Assembly (NCBI GenBank): GCA_900767815.1
Contig: CAAGAM010000128.1
Span: 1 to 21,433 of the forward strand
Direction: 5' to 3'
DNA from: Clostridia bacterium
Lineage (GTDB): Bacteria; Bacillota; Clostridia; Christensenellales; Borkfalkiaceae
DNA length: 21,433 bases
Shown: positions 1-9,097 of the stretch, piece after piece
Numbering within the stretch: position 1 is the first letter of the stretch
Layout of the letters: the number at the start of each line of letters is the position of its first letter
Notes under the pieces: generated by a model
Database searches by the model: none
Seen by the model: only the letters and a program-made list of their open reading frames with translations
Told to the model about the DNA's origin: nothing
Translations under genes and position numbers: made by a program

Positions 1-496
1 ACGTTACATATTTCAGCGTTTTCGGCAGAATGTATTATATTTGCGTTGTTTTAGACCTATACGCGAGAAAAGTTATCGCATATAAAATTTCACGACATAA
101 CAGCACGCAACTGACAAAATCCACTGTTAAAGCGGCTTACGGAACAAGAAAGCCGACTGAAATCCTGCTTTTCCATAGCGACCAAGGGAGCAATTACACG
201 TCAAGCGAATTCCGAAAATACTTAAAAAGCCTTAATATCATACAATCGTTTTCAAATCCGGGAATGCCCTACGACAATTCGGTTATGGAGTCTTTCTTCG
301 GTAGTTTTAAGCGAGAAGCCTTATATCGCTACCGTTTCAAAACGGAAAAAGATTTTTTTGAAATGTCGCAACATATATACACTTTTATAACAACAAAAGA
401 CCGCACTCTGTTTTAATGAACCGGACACCCGATAAGTTTGAAAGCAAATATTTCAATAACAATAATAAAAAAACCAATTTTGGAACCGAACATTAA
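1..496 (+). pseudogene. IS3-family transposase (OrfB-like) 3' part, frameshifted
   Basis: This is the catalytic rve/DDE domain of an IS3-type transposase, running in from beyond the left edge (reading codons from base 3). The first codons, V-T-Y-F, look like the residues right after the first catalytic Asp. VVLDLYARKV, FHSDQGSNY (second Asp) and DNSVMESFFGSFKRE (catalytic Glu) follow in order. The open frame then stops at 414-416 with a nonsense tail after TFI. Reading from 386 in the next frame restores the family's conserved ending (YNNKRPHSVLMNRTPDKF), which continues to a stop at 494-496. A single base lost from the T run at 383-386 explains this. The element is therefore probably inactive. 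I see no clear right-hand terminal inverted repeat. Confidence 0.85.
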
Positions 497-620
497 CGGT
501 TCGAAAAAATAATATCCGAGCGTTCTTACAGTAATTCCGGTATTTTTTGCAATTAAATGTTCAATTTGAAATACATCCTTAAACAGGGCTTTTCATCAGA
601 AATAACCTGCATTTTCGCAT

Positions 621-668
621 ATAAAAAGACCTTGAAACCGAACAATTAAAGTTCATATTTCAAGGTCT
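621..668 (-). terminator. Rho-independent terminator of the metallopeptidase-like gene
   Basis: A perfect 11-bp stem (627-637 with 658-668, AGACCTTGAAA against its complement) encloses a 20-base loop. Read on the minus strand it is followed by a run of five T. It lies 47 bases past the stop of the minus-strand gene ending at 715. Apart from this hairpin I see nothing in 497-714. Confidence 0.8.
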
Positions 669-714
669 ATTCATTTGGCTTTCACATACGAAATAGCTGC
701 ACTACCATTCCAGC

Positions 715-1281
715 TTACAGTCCCTCATTTTTGAATGCCACCTGCCATTCATTTACTATTTTATCAAACTCGTCGTTATGATAAACTTCGGGAAGATAAA
801 GATATTTAACTTCGCCATACTTATACTTCATTACGGCATAAGCATACGCAAAGGCATCCATCTCCATATCTTGCAAAAAATAATCTGTATTCTCTTTACC
901 TTCTTTATTCAAAGCGGTTACATAGTTATCCTCTTCCTCCGACCACTTCTTTGCCAACTCCGCATTATTACACTTTGTCGAATCATTGCGATAATCTTCA
1001 ATTTCTAAATGCTGATAAATATGACGTATTTCGTGTAAAAGAAAATACTCAATATCTAATGGTTCATTTTGCTGCAAAGCGAAATCAACAGCCGCAATAT
1101 TGACGGTAACAATATTAGTCTTTCTGTTACACCACGCAAAAATTGCAACTCTTTCATCATAGCCAAATTTCCATCGAATTGTTTGGTTTGTTCTATAAAA
1201 CTCGACATCTGAGTTTATTATGTCGCTTATAATCGGAGAATATTGCTGCTGTAAAAGCTCAAATAGTTCTTTTTCTATCAT
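715..1281 (-). CDS. Small zinc-metallopeptidase-like protein (HEXXH)
   Basis: A 188-residue protein with no signal peptide or membrane segment. It carries a gluzincin-type motif, LLHEIRHIYQH, with His83, Glu84 and His87. About 53 residues later comes DMEMDAFAYA, whose Glu140 is in the right place for a third zinc ligand, as in ImmA/IrrE-type and related small peptidases. The family assignment is by motif only; no HTH partner or cleavable repressor is seen beside it. The gene is visibly more AT-rich than the glycan genes to its right, and it lies between an IS remnant and the operon with its own terminator, which suggests transfer. The start ATG at 1281 has no clear Shine-Dalgarno. It could be an antitoxin-like, stress or mobile-element regulator. 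Confidence 0.7.
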   Translation of the reverse strand: MIEKELFELLQQQYSPIISDIINSDVEFYRTNQTIRWKFGYDERVAIFAWCNRKTNIVTVNIAAVDFALQQNEPLDIEYFLLHEIRHIYQHLEIEDYRNDSTKCNNAELAKKWSEEEDNYVTALNKEGKENTDYFLQDMEMDAFAYAYAVMKYKYGEVKYLYLPEVYHNDEFDKIVNEWQVAFKNEGL

Positions 1282-1360
1282 ATACGTGCACTATTTTTGT
1301 TTTTAAATATAACGCTCTATTTGGCGGCTTAATTAACCTGCCTGCAAGGAGCAAACAAAA

Positions 1361-3430
1361 TCAGGTGGGAAGACAAACATCCGCGCGGGCGGGTCTATCC
1401 TCTTCTTTGCCGCTATTTCCGGAGATTTTCCGCTCTTCGTCTGTTCCCGCAACGTCGGTAAAGGCAAGATCTCCGAGCGTGACTTTCACCCTTTTTCTTG
1501 CGCGGAATAAAAATTCGATTTGAACGACTTTTCTTCGTTCTTCGCCCGTAAGTTCCAAAGGCGATCCGTCCCCTCGCGTTACGCATTTCAAATCGCAACG
1601 TAAAAGCATCTTCTCTTTCGTAACAGCAAAAAAAGGAATCTTTTCCCGACCGGAAAGAAGATCGTAACGATAAATCGAGCCGTCTGCAAGTTTGAAGATA
1701 ATGCCGCGAAACTCACAATCGACGTCCGCAATCACCGTAAAGCGGAGATAGTCGTAATCTGCAAGATGATTCTTATGCCCGCAAAGGCATATTTCGGGAG
1801 AAACACCGAAAAATTTATAGTCGTCGATTCCGGGAGTTGCCGAAACCACAATATCTCCATTTCCGCGAACATCGATCCCGGCAGCCGCGCAACGATAAAT
1901 CTTTCCGCTCGTCCATACCGGAATTTTACGGCAGAAACCGACTTCGTAACCGAAATTATTTTCGTAAACTTCATCCGCGCCGCGGGTGATAAAAGCCGGC
2001 GTAAAACAATAATCCTTTGTCACCGCGCCACGTTCGCTCCGATAAGGGAGCAAAGGAACGCCGTCAATCGTCCTCGCGTTACAAAAATCGCGGTATTGCA
2101 AAAAAGCATATGTCGCGCGCGTCGGAAACGGCACGTCCTCGCAGAAAAGTTCAATCTCGTTATCGGAAATTATTTTTGCCTGTGCGGGAAAATATTTGCC
2201 CGTTTTCCCTGCCACGGTAAAACCGTTCGGTTGTATTTTCAAAAGTTGCGTTTCCACGTTGTCCACAGTCAGAATCAATCGTCCGTTTTTCTGTGTTAAT
2301 CGGCTTATAGACGGGTATTTCGTTACCGTTCCGCGAAAAACTTCGCAGATTCTTTCCGAAATCGGCTGTTTGTTTACCGGATGAATGGGGTGATAATACT
2401 CATCTCCGTCATATTTGAGCCAGCGCGGTTCGATATCGTAAATCGGAATATGGTAAACCATTTTCGCTTCTTTCGCAAAGTCGGCAAGGGCTTCGTTGAC
2501 GTAAAGATATCCGAATCCGTCGCCGTAAGGATAATATTCGGGCGCAATCTCCGTCGTGACGAACGGAACGTCACCAAATAACTCACGCATGTCGCCGACG
2601 ATTGCTTTCAAAGCAATGCGAAAAGTTACCGCCGCTTCATAATCCCACGCCGAACTCTCGCCAAGATACCACACGATACCTTTGACGGAAAATCCGTCAA
2701 GCGGAGCGATTTTTTCATTCCATACCGACGATAATTGCGTAAAATTGCGAATTCCCGAGCGGTTCCATTTATCATGCCCGACATAGCGCCCCTCGGCTTT
2801 TAATCTCCCGAGAAGTTCTTCGTTTCCCTCGGCGGTTTTTCTTCGCAGGTACGATTCCACGCTCAGCCCGCCCATCGACGCGTTCACGATACCGATCGGA
2901 ACGCCCGTTCTTTGCCAGAGGTAAACGGCGAGTTGTACAGATATCGCGGAAACACCTGCGATTTCTTCGTCGTCACTCTTTATCCATGCAGTTTCAACGG
3001 GAAAATCAAACAATTCGTCATACGATCTCGTAATTTCTTCCGTGGAATTGAAAGGTTTTTCTCCGACCGACAAAAAAGCCGTTTCCGATTTTTTTGCCAT
3101 TATCAGCCATCTTTCGCAATTTTCCGTTGCGGAAAGAGAATATGACATATTGCTCTGCCCGACGGTTAAAAAAACATCCCCGAAACGAACCTTTGAGCAT
3201 ACTTTTTCTCCGCCGCATTCCGCCGAAAGAAGAAAATGCGTCGCAATGTCGTTCACGGGTGGAAACTCGGCTCGAAATACACCTTTTTTCGCAACCGTTA
3301 TAACCGTTTTCTTATAATTATCTCCGGATAACGTCACTTTTGTTTCGCCTTCCGAATACCCCTTTACGACAAACGCGGTCCCTCGCTGAAGAACCGCGCC
3401 GTTTCTGAAACAAGAATGAAATTTTATCAT
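1361..3430 (-). CDS. Sialate O-acetylesterase-like carbohydrate esterase (SGNH/SASA)
   Basis: A 689-residue protein that probably removes acetyl groups from sugars. The N-terminal part (about 1-80) has the AVLQRG signature typical of sialate O-acetylesterases. Then comes GDVFLTVGQSNM with the nucleophile Ser93, VNASMGGLSVESYL near 182-195, and GIVWYLGES near 251-259, which varies from the usual WYQGESN. The probable catalytic His lies in DEYYHPIHP (His347 or His350). Roughly residues 480-670 form an extra beta-rich region that could be a carbohydrate-binding jelly roll. No signal peptide is seen, so it should act on imported oligosaccharides. It starts 3 bases after the upstream stop, and its AGGAG sits inside the end of that gene, which indicates translational coupling. 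The natural substrate need not be sialic acid. Confidence 0.85.
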   Translation of the reverse strand: MIKFHSCFRNGAVLQRGTAFVVKGYSEGETKVTLSGDNYKKTVITVAKKGVFRAEFPPVNDIATHFLLSAECGGEKVCSKVRFGDVFLTVGQSNMSYSLSATENCERWLIMAKKSETAFLSVGEKPFNSTEEITRSYDELFDFPVETAWIKSDDEEIAGVSAISVQLAVYLWQRTGVPIGIVNASMGGLSVESYLRRKTAEGNEELLGRLKAEGRYVGHDKWNRSGIRNFTQLSSVWNEKIAPLDGFSVKGIVWYLGESSAWDYEAAVTFRIALKAIVGDMRELFGDVPFVTTEIAPEYYPYGDGFGYLYVNEALADFAKEAKMVYHIPIYDIEPRWLKYDGDEYYHPIHPVNKQPISERICEVFRGTVTKYPSISRLTQKNGRLILTVDNVETQLLKIQPNGFTVAGKTGKYFPAQAKIISDNEIELFCEDVPFPTRATYAFLQYRDFCNARTIDGVPLLPYRSERGAVTKDYCFTPAFITRGADEVYENNFGYEVGFCRKIPVWTSGKIYRCAAAGIDVRGNGDIVVSATPGIDDYKFFGVSPEICLCGHKNHLADYDYLRFTVIADVDCEFRGIIFKLADGSIYRYDLLSGREKIPFFAVTKEKMLLRCDLKCVTRGDGSPLELTGEERRKVVQIEFLFRARKRVKVTLGDLAFTDVAGTDEERKISGNSGKEEDRPARADVCLPT

Positions 3431-3433
3431 ATC

Positions 3434-5272
3434 TCAATCTCCTGCATAAATGCCAACTTTTTTTGATTTTACTATCCCTTCGGTAATCATTCTGAAATAA
3501 AACCCGTCCACATACGGCTGAAATTTCTGTTCGTTCCGGTTGAAAAAATCCATACGCTTCGACTCTTCTTCTTCAAGAAAGTCCGACTCGGCGCCGTTCG
3601 CCTTCGTGATCAGACATTCCACTATGCCGAGTGTGTTTTTTAAAGCAAATTCCAGAATCAACAGACTGACGGAAATAACTTCGAAATCTTTTTCTTCGGG
3701 CATTTCTTTTAACTTTTCTTTTATCTTTTCTCTGCCTGTTTCAAGAAGGGAAATATATTCCTTTCCGCTCGTTTCTTCGCGTACGTAAGAAAACGGGACG
3801 TACTTTTCGAGTATACCGTAAGCCTCTTCCGCAAACGTCGCGTACTTCCCGAAAGACGCGCTATAGTAAGTTTTTCTGATGTTTTCAAGCGTTTCCGAGC
3901 CGTCCGCAAGCGCTCTGCCGAGCAGATAAAAAGGCAAGCCGTTCGGGTAAAACGCGCGTTGCAGCTGACAACTCATAAAGCCGTTCATGCCGAATTTTTT
4001 TAAAGAGCGAACATCGTCGAAAAGAACCTTTGCCAGCGTTTCCCCTCCGAAATCACGGTTGATATCCCACATAAGGTGATAATCGAAATCGAATGTATCG
4101 CCGTGAAAAATTTTCTTCCAGTCCTGCCAGAAATTCAGATACGCGCCCGGATTGGTCGGATATTCTGTTTTATTTTTTTTATACTCGGTTTTTTTGTCGA
4201 TGCGGGAGTTTCCGAACGACGTCGTATAACTGCGGAAAAGAGGCGCGAACATCATGATAAATCTATCCTCGTGAACGATTCTCTCGGTTGTCGGCGCCCA
4301 GTAAAGTTCAAAATAAACCAGAAAACATATCTTTGTGTCAATATGTCTCTCCGTCAGTTTCTCGTCGATTCGGTTAAGAATCATAACATACCAGTCGGAA
4401 AGGGATTTTTTCGCACACTGCGAACATTCGCAGACGTTATTGTAATCATCCGCAAGCCAGAAATGGATTACATCCGTTTCCAGGTGATTTTCAGCATATA
4501 CCGCGACTTCCTCAGCAAGTTTCTCACGCACAGACTCTTCAGAATAACAAAGTTGCGTATTTAGCGGAATGCCCTTGAACAATTTCCTTTCCCCGCCGAT
4601 TTCGGCAATCATTTCCTTCTGCTCCGACGACAACTCGGCCTCTGAACCGCTCCATCCGTTTGAAGGAAGCCCGAGACATTCCGCAGTCCATCCGTGTCCG
4701 ACGGCATGATAAATCATATCGCGAAGTTTGATCTCCGCGACTATTTTTTCAACATACTCCTCGCTTTGATCACCGCCGAAGGTTTCTTTTTCAAGCAAAG
4801 GATTGGAAGAATGAGTATACCAGCGTTTAAAAAACTCATAAGCTGTACGAAATTGTATATAGTAAGAGTTAAATCCGACCTTAGCCGCCCAATCGACGAT
4901 ATTCAGCACATTTTCAAGCGAAACCGCGCCTTCGATCGTAATGCCGCGATGCCTGTTTGCAGGTGTAAAATCGGCAAACACAGTCACCTCTCCGATCCCC
5001 CTCTTAGGAATCACCTCTCCCCCTTTCCCCGGACGGAGAAAAACGCAACCGAGACAGTGCAGAAATTCGTATACGGTTAAAAGAAGGGCGCGCGGACGGT
5101 TTCCCGTTATCGCCCCCTTTCCTTTTTCAACTCTTATTTCACCGTATTCGAAAAACCTGTCTGCCGAAGAACTCTCGTCCGGCAAAACGCGCAATTCGAT
5201 TTCCGTTTTTTCAGGGCAGATCATGCTTAAATACCGATCCAGTTCCCGTCTGCAAAATTCCGTGGTCGTCAT
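3434..5272 (-). CDS. DUF4838-type putative glycoside hydrolase
   Basis: A 612-residue cytoplasmic protein of the DUF4838 type, a group usually found in glycan-degradation loci and without an assigned reaction known to me. Residues 50-82 (ITGNRPRALLLTVYEFLHCLG, then LRPG) resemble the N-terminal domain found in alpha-glucuronidases and related GHs. Residues 105-345 look like a TIM barrel with NRHRGITIEGA, AVGHGW (190-195), HFWLADDYNN (270-279) and a CECSQC cluster (281-286) before SDWYVMILNRID. The Cys cluster is characteristic of the family. A helical C-terminal region follows. There is no signal peptide. The gene begins 13 bases after the ROK gene, and a GGAG overlaps that gene's stop. Its catalytic residues cannot be fixed from sequence alone; the adjacent Asp275/Asp276 are candidates. 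Confidence 0.8.
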   Translation of the reverse strand: MTTTEFCRRELDRYLSMICPEKTEIELRVLPDESSSADRFFEYGEIRVEKGKGAITGNRPRALLLTVYEFLHCLGCVFLRPGKGGEVIPKRGIGEVTVFADFTPANRHRGITIEGAVSLENVLNIVDWAAKVGFNSYYIQFRTAYEFFKRWYTHSSNPLLEKETFGGDQSEEYVEKIVAEIKLRDMIYHAVGHGWTAECLGLPSNGWSGSEAELSSEQKEMIAEIGGERKLFKGIPLNTQLCYSEESVREKLAEEVAVYAENHLETDVIHFWLADDYNNVCECSQCAKKSLSDWYVMILNRIDEKLTERHIDTKICFLVYFELYWAPTTERIVHEDRFIMMFAPLFRSYTTSFGNSRIDKKTEYKKNKTEYPTNPGAYLNFWQDWKKIFHGDTFDFDYHLMWDINRDFGGETLAKVLFDDVRSLKKFGMNGFMSCQLQRAFYPNGLPFYLLGRALADGSETLENIRKTYYSASFGKYATFAEEAYGILEKYVPFSYVREETSGKEYISLLETGREKIKEKLKEMPEEKDFEVISVSLLILEFALKNTLGIVECLITKANGAESDFLEEEESKRMDFFNRNEQKFQPYVDGFYFRMITEGIVKSKKVGIYAGD

Positions 5273-5285
5273 CGATGCAAAACTC

Positions 5286-6470
5286 CTATAACCGCAGGGA
5301 AAAAGCCTGCATGATTCCCGCGTTCACTGCTCCCATAATCGTGGTATCGCACATTAAGCTCGAATATTCCACTCTTTTCCCTCTCGCCGTTTCACGCACG
5401 GCATTCAGATAATTATCGCCAAGATCTACCGCGGCTCCGTTTATCACGATCATGTCGATATCGAGATATTCGGCAAGATTCGCCGCCACGCTCCCCAGAA
5501 CACGCGCAGACGAGTCGAGAGCGCGCACCGTAACAGGATCGCCCGCGATGTAGGCGTCCGTCATATCTTTGATCGTTATACCGTAAGCGTCAATACCGCG
5601 TTTTTCGGCAAGATCCGTCAGATATCCTTTCGCTCCGCCGCTAACTTCCCTGCGCACGATATCAAGCACGGAAAAAAGCGAAAGAGTGTCGAAATAGTTG
5701 GAATATTTCAAGTTGCCGTAATCGTCGTCGCGCGTACGGAAGGCGTCCAGTCTGAAATAACCTATCTCCCCCGCAAAGCCGCGCGTTCCGCAATAAATTT
5801 TGTTATTTAACATAAGCGCGGAACCCGTTCCTACGTCAATATGGAACATAATCGCGTCCGAAACGTCGGTGAGAATTGAACCGTAAGTTTTTTCTCCCTC
5901 GAGCGCAAGTTTAACGTCGTTTTTAATAACCGTCGCGCACGGAAACTTTTCTTCCGTGAGTTGTTTCAGCGAAACGTTGCCGAATCCGCCGAAACGGGGA
6001 TTTAAAATAAACTTTCCCTCTTCGTCCATTTTTCCGGGAGTTGCGATGGAAATACACCGCAAAACCTTGCCTGCAAGCGTTTCGCTTTCAGTCATTTCCT
6101 TCATGATCGAGAGGACCTTTTCAAAATCCGTTCTTTCGATATGCACGATATCCGGAATGGTCCGGCGCAGAAGAATATTACTTTGCATGTCAGCGGCGCA
6201 GATATTGATTTTTTTACCCGAAAGATCCACGGCAAACACATATCCGTAATCGCTGTTGATATTCAGTTCGATACCCGTTCTGCCCTTCGCGTCGCCGTCA
6301 CGCACGATCAGCCCGTCCGAAATCAGATCGTCGGCAATCTTCGCGATAGCGGTGTTGGACAGCATAAGCGTCCGCGCGATGTCCGAATAAGACATGCTCT
6401 TTTCTCTCAGAAGTTTAATTATTTCTTCTTTATTTTTTCTTCGTAAATAAGTCTGATTTCTTACCTGCAT
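5286..6470 (-). CDS. ROK-family transcriptional regulator (NagC/XylR type)
   Basis: A 394-residue sugar-responsive DNA-binding repressor or activator. Residues 13-57 form a winged HTH (MSYSDIARTLMLSNTAIAK as recognition region). Residue 75 onward is the ROK actin-like fold: GYVFAVDLSGKK, ISIATPGKMDEEG (141-152), KNDVKLALEGE (183-193, keeping the Asp used as base in ROK kinases), HIDVGTGSAL (210-219) and GFAGEIGY (231-238). The Cys-rich zinc cluster that normally follows GEIGH is missing: the His is Tyr238 and no Cys triplet follows. It heads the ROK, DUF4838, esterase gene set and probably regulates the locus. A GGAG lies 6 bases before the ATG at 6470. I see no convincing promoter in 6471-6569. 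Confidence 0.9.
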   Translation of the reverse strand: MQVRNQTYLRRKNKEEIIKLLREKSMSYSDIARTLMLSNTAIAKIADDLISDGLIVRDGDAKGRTGIELNINSDYGYVFAVDLSGKKINICAADMQSNILLRRTIPDIVHIERTDFEKVLSIMKEMTESETLAGKVLRCISIATPGKMDEEGKFILNPRFGGFGNVSLKQLTEEKFPCATVIKNDVKLALEGEKTYGSILTDVSDAIMFHIDVGTGSALMLNNKIYCGTRGFAGEIGYFRLDAFRTRDDDYGNLKYSNYFDTLSLFSVLDIVRREVSGGAKGYLTDLAEKRGIDAYGITIKDMTDAYIAGDPVTVRALDSSARVLGSVAANLAEYLDIDMIVINGAAVDLGDNYLNAVRETARGKRVEYSSLMCDTTIMGAVNAGIMQAFSLRL

Positions 6471-6569
6471 AATTCTCCGTGATAAGACCGTATCCCGCCG
6501 GTATATCCGTCGATCGCTTTTTACCCGATCTTCTGCGGCTATACATTCAATGAAAAAGGACGACTGTTT

Positions 6570-7730
6570 TTAGCCAAAAATTTGAGCAACGGTCATTTTA
6601 TTCTCGCCGACTTTGATTAACGTGCCGCCGACCTCGCCGTTGGTATATTCATCGTATTCGCTTGCTTTTAAGCCGAAAGTATAGCGGACGCCCTCGAATT
6701 CCGCGCTCGCATTGATTACGTGGTCATGCCCGAAAAACCAACCTTCACACGAATACGTTTTCAACAAGTTATGAAAATCGTAATTCGCGTCGATATATCC
6801 GCCAACATCCGCATGCATACAGCCGCTGTCGCCATTCTGATTTTCGGGGATTTCGATCGGTTTAAAAATGCCGTAATCGCCGTTTTCGTCAAAGAAATCA
6901 TGGCGTGAGGAAACATAACCGTATTTTTGCATCGCGTCGCCTAAGGCGCGCATCGGATGATGGAAAAATCCAATCGATTTCGGAGACTTTCCGCCGTTGT
7001 ATTCCTTTAATTTCTCGTTTCTTTGCGTAAACCATTCAATCTGGCTTTCCTGAAGCCCGACGGAAGAATACATATTCTGCGACCTGTCGGAATCGGTATG
7101 TCCGTTGCTGTCCATCAGCCACACGACTTCCGTCAGTTTTCCGCCCTGCGTGATTCCGATATTAAAGTTTCCGTTGCCTGCCACGGTAAAATATTCTTCC
7201 CCGTTTTCGTTCTTTTCGACAGGACCGCGCGTAAACATACAATATTTCGACTTTAAATATTCCTTAACGGTCGCTTCAACGCCGATTTTCGTTTCGTTGT
7301 CATGATTTCCGAACGTAAACGTCCACGGAATTTTGTAACTGTCTATTTCTTCGACAAGTGCTTTCAATGAAGTTCCGTTATCATCGAACTCGCCGTATAT
7401 ATTATCGCCCGAAAGCACGATGAGATCGGGTGATGTTTCCTTCACCACGTTTCTCATATACTTAAACGCGCGATCTTCCATACATTCGGGTTTCCACTTG
7501 TCTATCGACCAGGAATGAAGTCTGCCTTCATAACGCTGCTGATCGGAATCGATAATCTGAATATCCGTCAACTGTAAGATTTTAACATCTCGTCCGCTTT
7601 CGACTTCAAGCACGAAATCGCATACATCTTCAAGTTTCAACGTCGTTCCGCCTCCGCTTACCCCGCTTCCGCAAGAAACACAGGCAAACGCCATCGATGC
7701 GGCAAGCCAGCATTCCAAAAATTTCTTCAC
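6570..7730 (-). CDS. Secreted metallophosphoesterase lipoprotein
   Basis: A 386-residue calcineurin-like phosphoesterase, lipid-anchored on the outer face of the membrane. The signal peptide ends at a lipobox (ACVSC, Cys20). Metal-binding motifs follow in order: LQLTDIQI (Asp56, with Gln58 where the family normally has His), LSGDNI (108-111), TFGNHDNE (141-146), FFHHP (257-258) and FFGHDH (334-337). The order and spacing fit the purple-acid/DCR2-like group. The protein may release phosphate from a decorated substrate, but substrates cannot be read from sequence. It follows the surface sandwich protein by 19 bases with only a weak ribosome site (AGAAGTG), so it is probably co-transcribed with it. 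Confidence 0.88.
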   Translation of the reverse strand: MKKFLECWLAASMAFACVSCGSGVSGGGTTLKLEDVCDFVLEVESGRDVKILQLTDIQIIDSDQQRYEGRLHSWSIDKWKPECMEDRAFKYMRNVVKETSPDLIVLSGDNIYGEFDDNGTSLKALVEEIDSYKIPWTFTFGNHDNETKIGVEATVKEYLKSKYCMFTRGPVEKNENGEEYFTVAGNGNFNIGITQGGKLTEVVWLMDSNGHTDSDRSQNMYSSVGLQESQIEWFTQRNEKLKEYNGGKSPKSIGFFHHPMRALGDAMQKYGYVSSRHDFFDENGDYGIFKPIEIPENQNGDSGCMHADVGGYIDANYDFHNLLKTYSCEGWFFGHDHVINASAEFEGVRYTFGLKASEYDEYTNGEVGGTLIKVGENKMTVAQIFG

Positions 7731-7749
7731 TTCTTTTCCATTCCTTATT

Positions 7750-9030
7750 TTATCCGTTTTCTTTGCCCGATTTTGTTGCGGAACGATTATTTTTTCTTTT
7801 TATCCCGATGATTGCCGCCGCAGCGAAACATGCAATCGGAAATCCTGCGCACGCCGTCGACTTGCAGCCCTTACTGTTTTCGCTTCCCGTCGGTTTATCG
7901 GAAGTCCCCGCCACCGTATAAACTATTTCGTTGCTCTCCGCGCTGTCCGTCGCTTCGAATGTGTCGTCCGAAAGAGCGCGGACGGTGATGCGGTGCTTGC
8001 CCGCCGTAAGACGATCGAGCGAATAAAAATTAGCGGCAATCGTTTTTTCTTTTCCGTCCACGGTAACCGTATAATTGCTCGCCCCGTCCACATAGTCCCA
8101 TGTGATTTTTTTCGCCGCCTCGTCGAGTTTTACGACCGGCGCGGTAAGCGGCAATATCTCGGGCGGAAGCGTTTCGTCTTTCACCGAAACGGCAAAATCG
8201 TCCACAAGGATATTCGCCGTACAGCAGTTTAAACTGAGATAGCCGAAATAATCGTAATTCGGGATGGAAAACGAACAATCCGCGATTATCCGGTCGTTTG
8301 CTTTAAGAACGTATCTGCTCTCCGCGACTTCGAGCGTATAAGCGATCCACGGCGTTGCTTCGTTCGGCGAGGCAGACGGCACGGAATACGCGTCCCTCTC
8401 AATAGAAAGTTTATCGCCGTAAAGCGAGCCGACGCCCGCAAGATCTGTCGGAGAACCACCGCCGAGAACGGCGTACGCATGCCCCGTAACCTGCGTCGAT
8501 TCCGCATATCTCTGCATCGTGAACATCAGATTGTTCGTGCCGGTGTAATGCGAATTCGATTTTTTGCGGAAAGAAACGCCCACCCAACTGCGCTTATCGT
8601 CGCCGGTTTTTACTTCAAGTCCTTCCGTTAAAAATTTAACTTTGAACGAAACCGTAAAATTTTTCACGCGGTAGTCGCCCGCAGGTCCCATATAAAAGAA
8701 CGTATCCGCCCCGGAAATGTTGTTGATATGCAACGCTTTGTTACCGCTCGTTCCGTTTTCGTAAACTATTTTCGCCTTTTCGTAAATATGTGAATCCATG
8801 CCGAGCGGTTCGCCGCCGCGGAACACGTTGTTATCCCATTTTTTCGTTAAAGCGTCGTCTTGTTCAACGAATTTTCCGCTTACGGCGTAACTCTCGAAAT
8901 CTTCCGTAAAATCGGGTAATCTCGTCAACGTTTCTGCCTTTGCGGACGTTTTTCCGACTTTTGCATACCCGCCGACGCCGCATAAAAGAGCCAAAGCGAC
9001 AGCCGCCGCCGAAACCGTAATTTTTCTCAT
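7750..9030 (-). CDS. Surface protein: concanavalin-like domain, FN3-like domain, Gly-Cys membrane anchor
   Basis: A 426-residue exported protein. Residues 1-32 are a signal peptide with possible cleavage after YA or AKA. Residues 40-285 form a LamG/concanavalin-like beta sandwich that opens with FTEDFESY and closes with NILVDDFAVSV. Residues 296-373 are FN3-like, with the WDYVDGASNYTVTVDG pattern. After a short polar linker comes KGCKSTACAG (387-396), a membrane segment to about 410 and a basic KRKNNR tail. That C-terminal layout is shared with the 911-residue protein in this window. The likely role is binding a glycan at the cell surface; an enzymatic role is possible, but no catalytic motif stands out. 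A GGGAG precedes the start, and a promoter candidate lies at 9118-9145. Confidence 0.8.
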   Translation of the reverse strand: MRKITVSAAAVALALLCGVGGYAKVGKTSAKAETLTRLPDFTEDFESYAVSGKFVEQDDALTKKWDNNVFRGGEPLGMDSHIYEKAKIVYENGTSGNKALHINNISGADTFFYMGPAGDYRVKNFTVSFKVKFLTEGLEVKTGDDKRSWVGVSFRKKSNSHYTGTNNLMFTMQRYAESTQVTGHAYAVLGGGSPTDLAGVGSLYGDKLSIERDAYSVPSASPNEATPWIAYTLEVAESRYVLKANDRIIADCSFSIPNYDYFGYLSLNCCTANILVDDFAVSVKDETLPPEILPLTAPVVKLDEAAKKITWDYVDGASNYTVTVDGKEKTIAANFYSLDRLTAGKHRITVRALSDDTFEATDSAESNEIVYTVAGTSDKPTGSENSKGCKSTACAGFPIACFAAAAIIGIKRKNNRSATKSGKENG

Positions 9031-9097
9031 ACAGTTATTCTCCCTTCTTTATTTTTTACGGCGATTTCTTTTCGATCAAGCGAAGCAACTGCGTTAT

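Noticed and set aside
383..416. Programmed frameshift in the transposase
   Set aside because: IS3 programmed shifts occur at the OrfA/OrfB boundary, not near the C-terminus; a simple one-base loss explains it better.
6471..6569. Promoter and terminator between the phosphoesterase and ROK genes
   Set aside because: TTGAAT is present but has no matching -10 box at proper spacing, and there is no stem followed by a T run.
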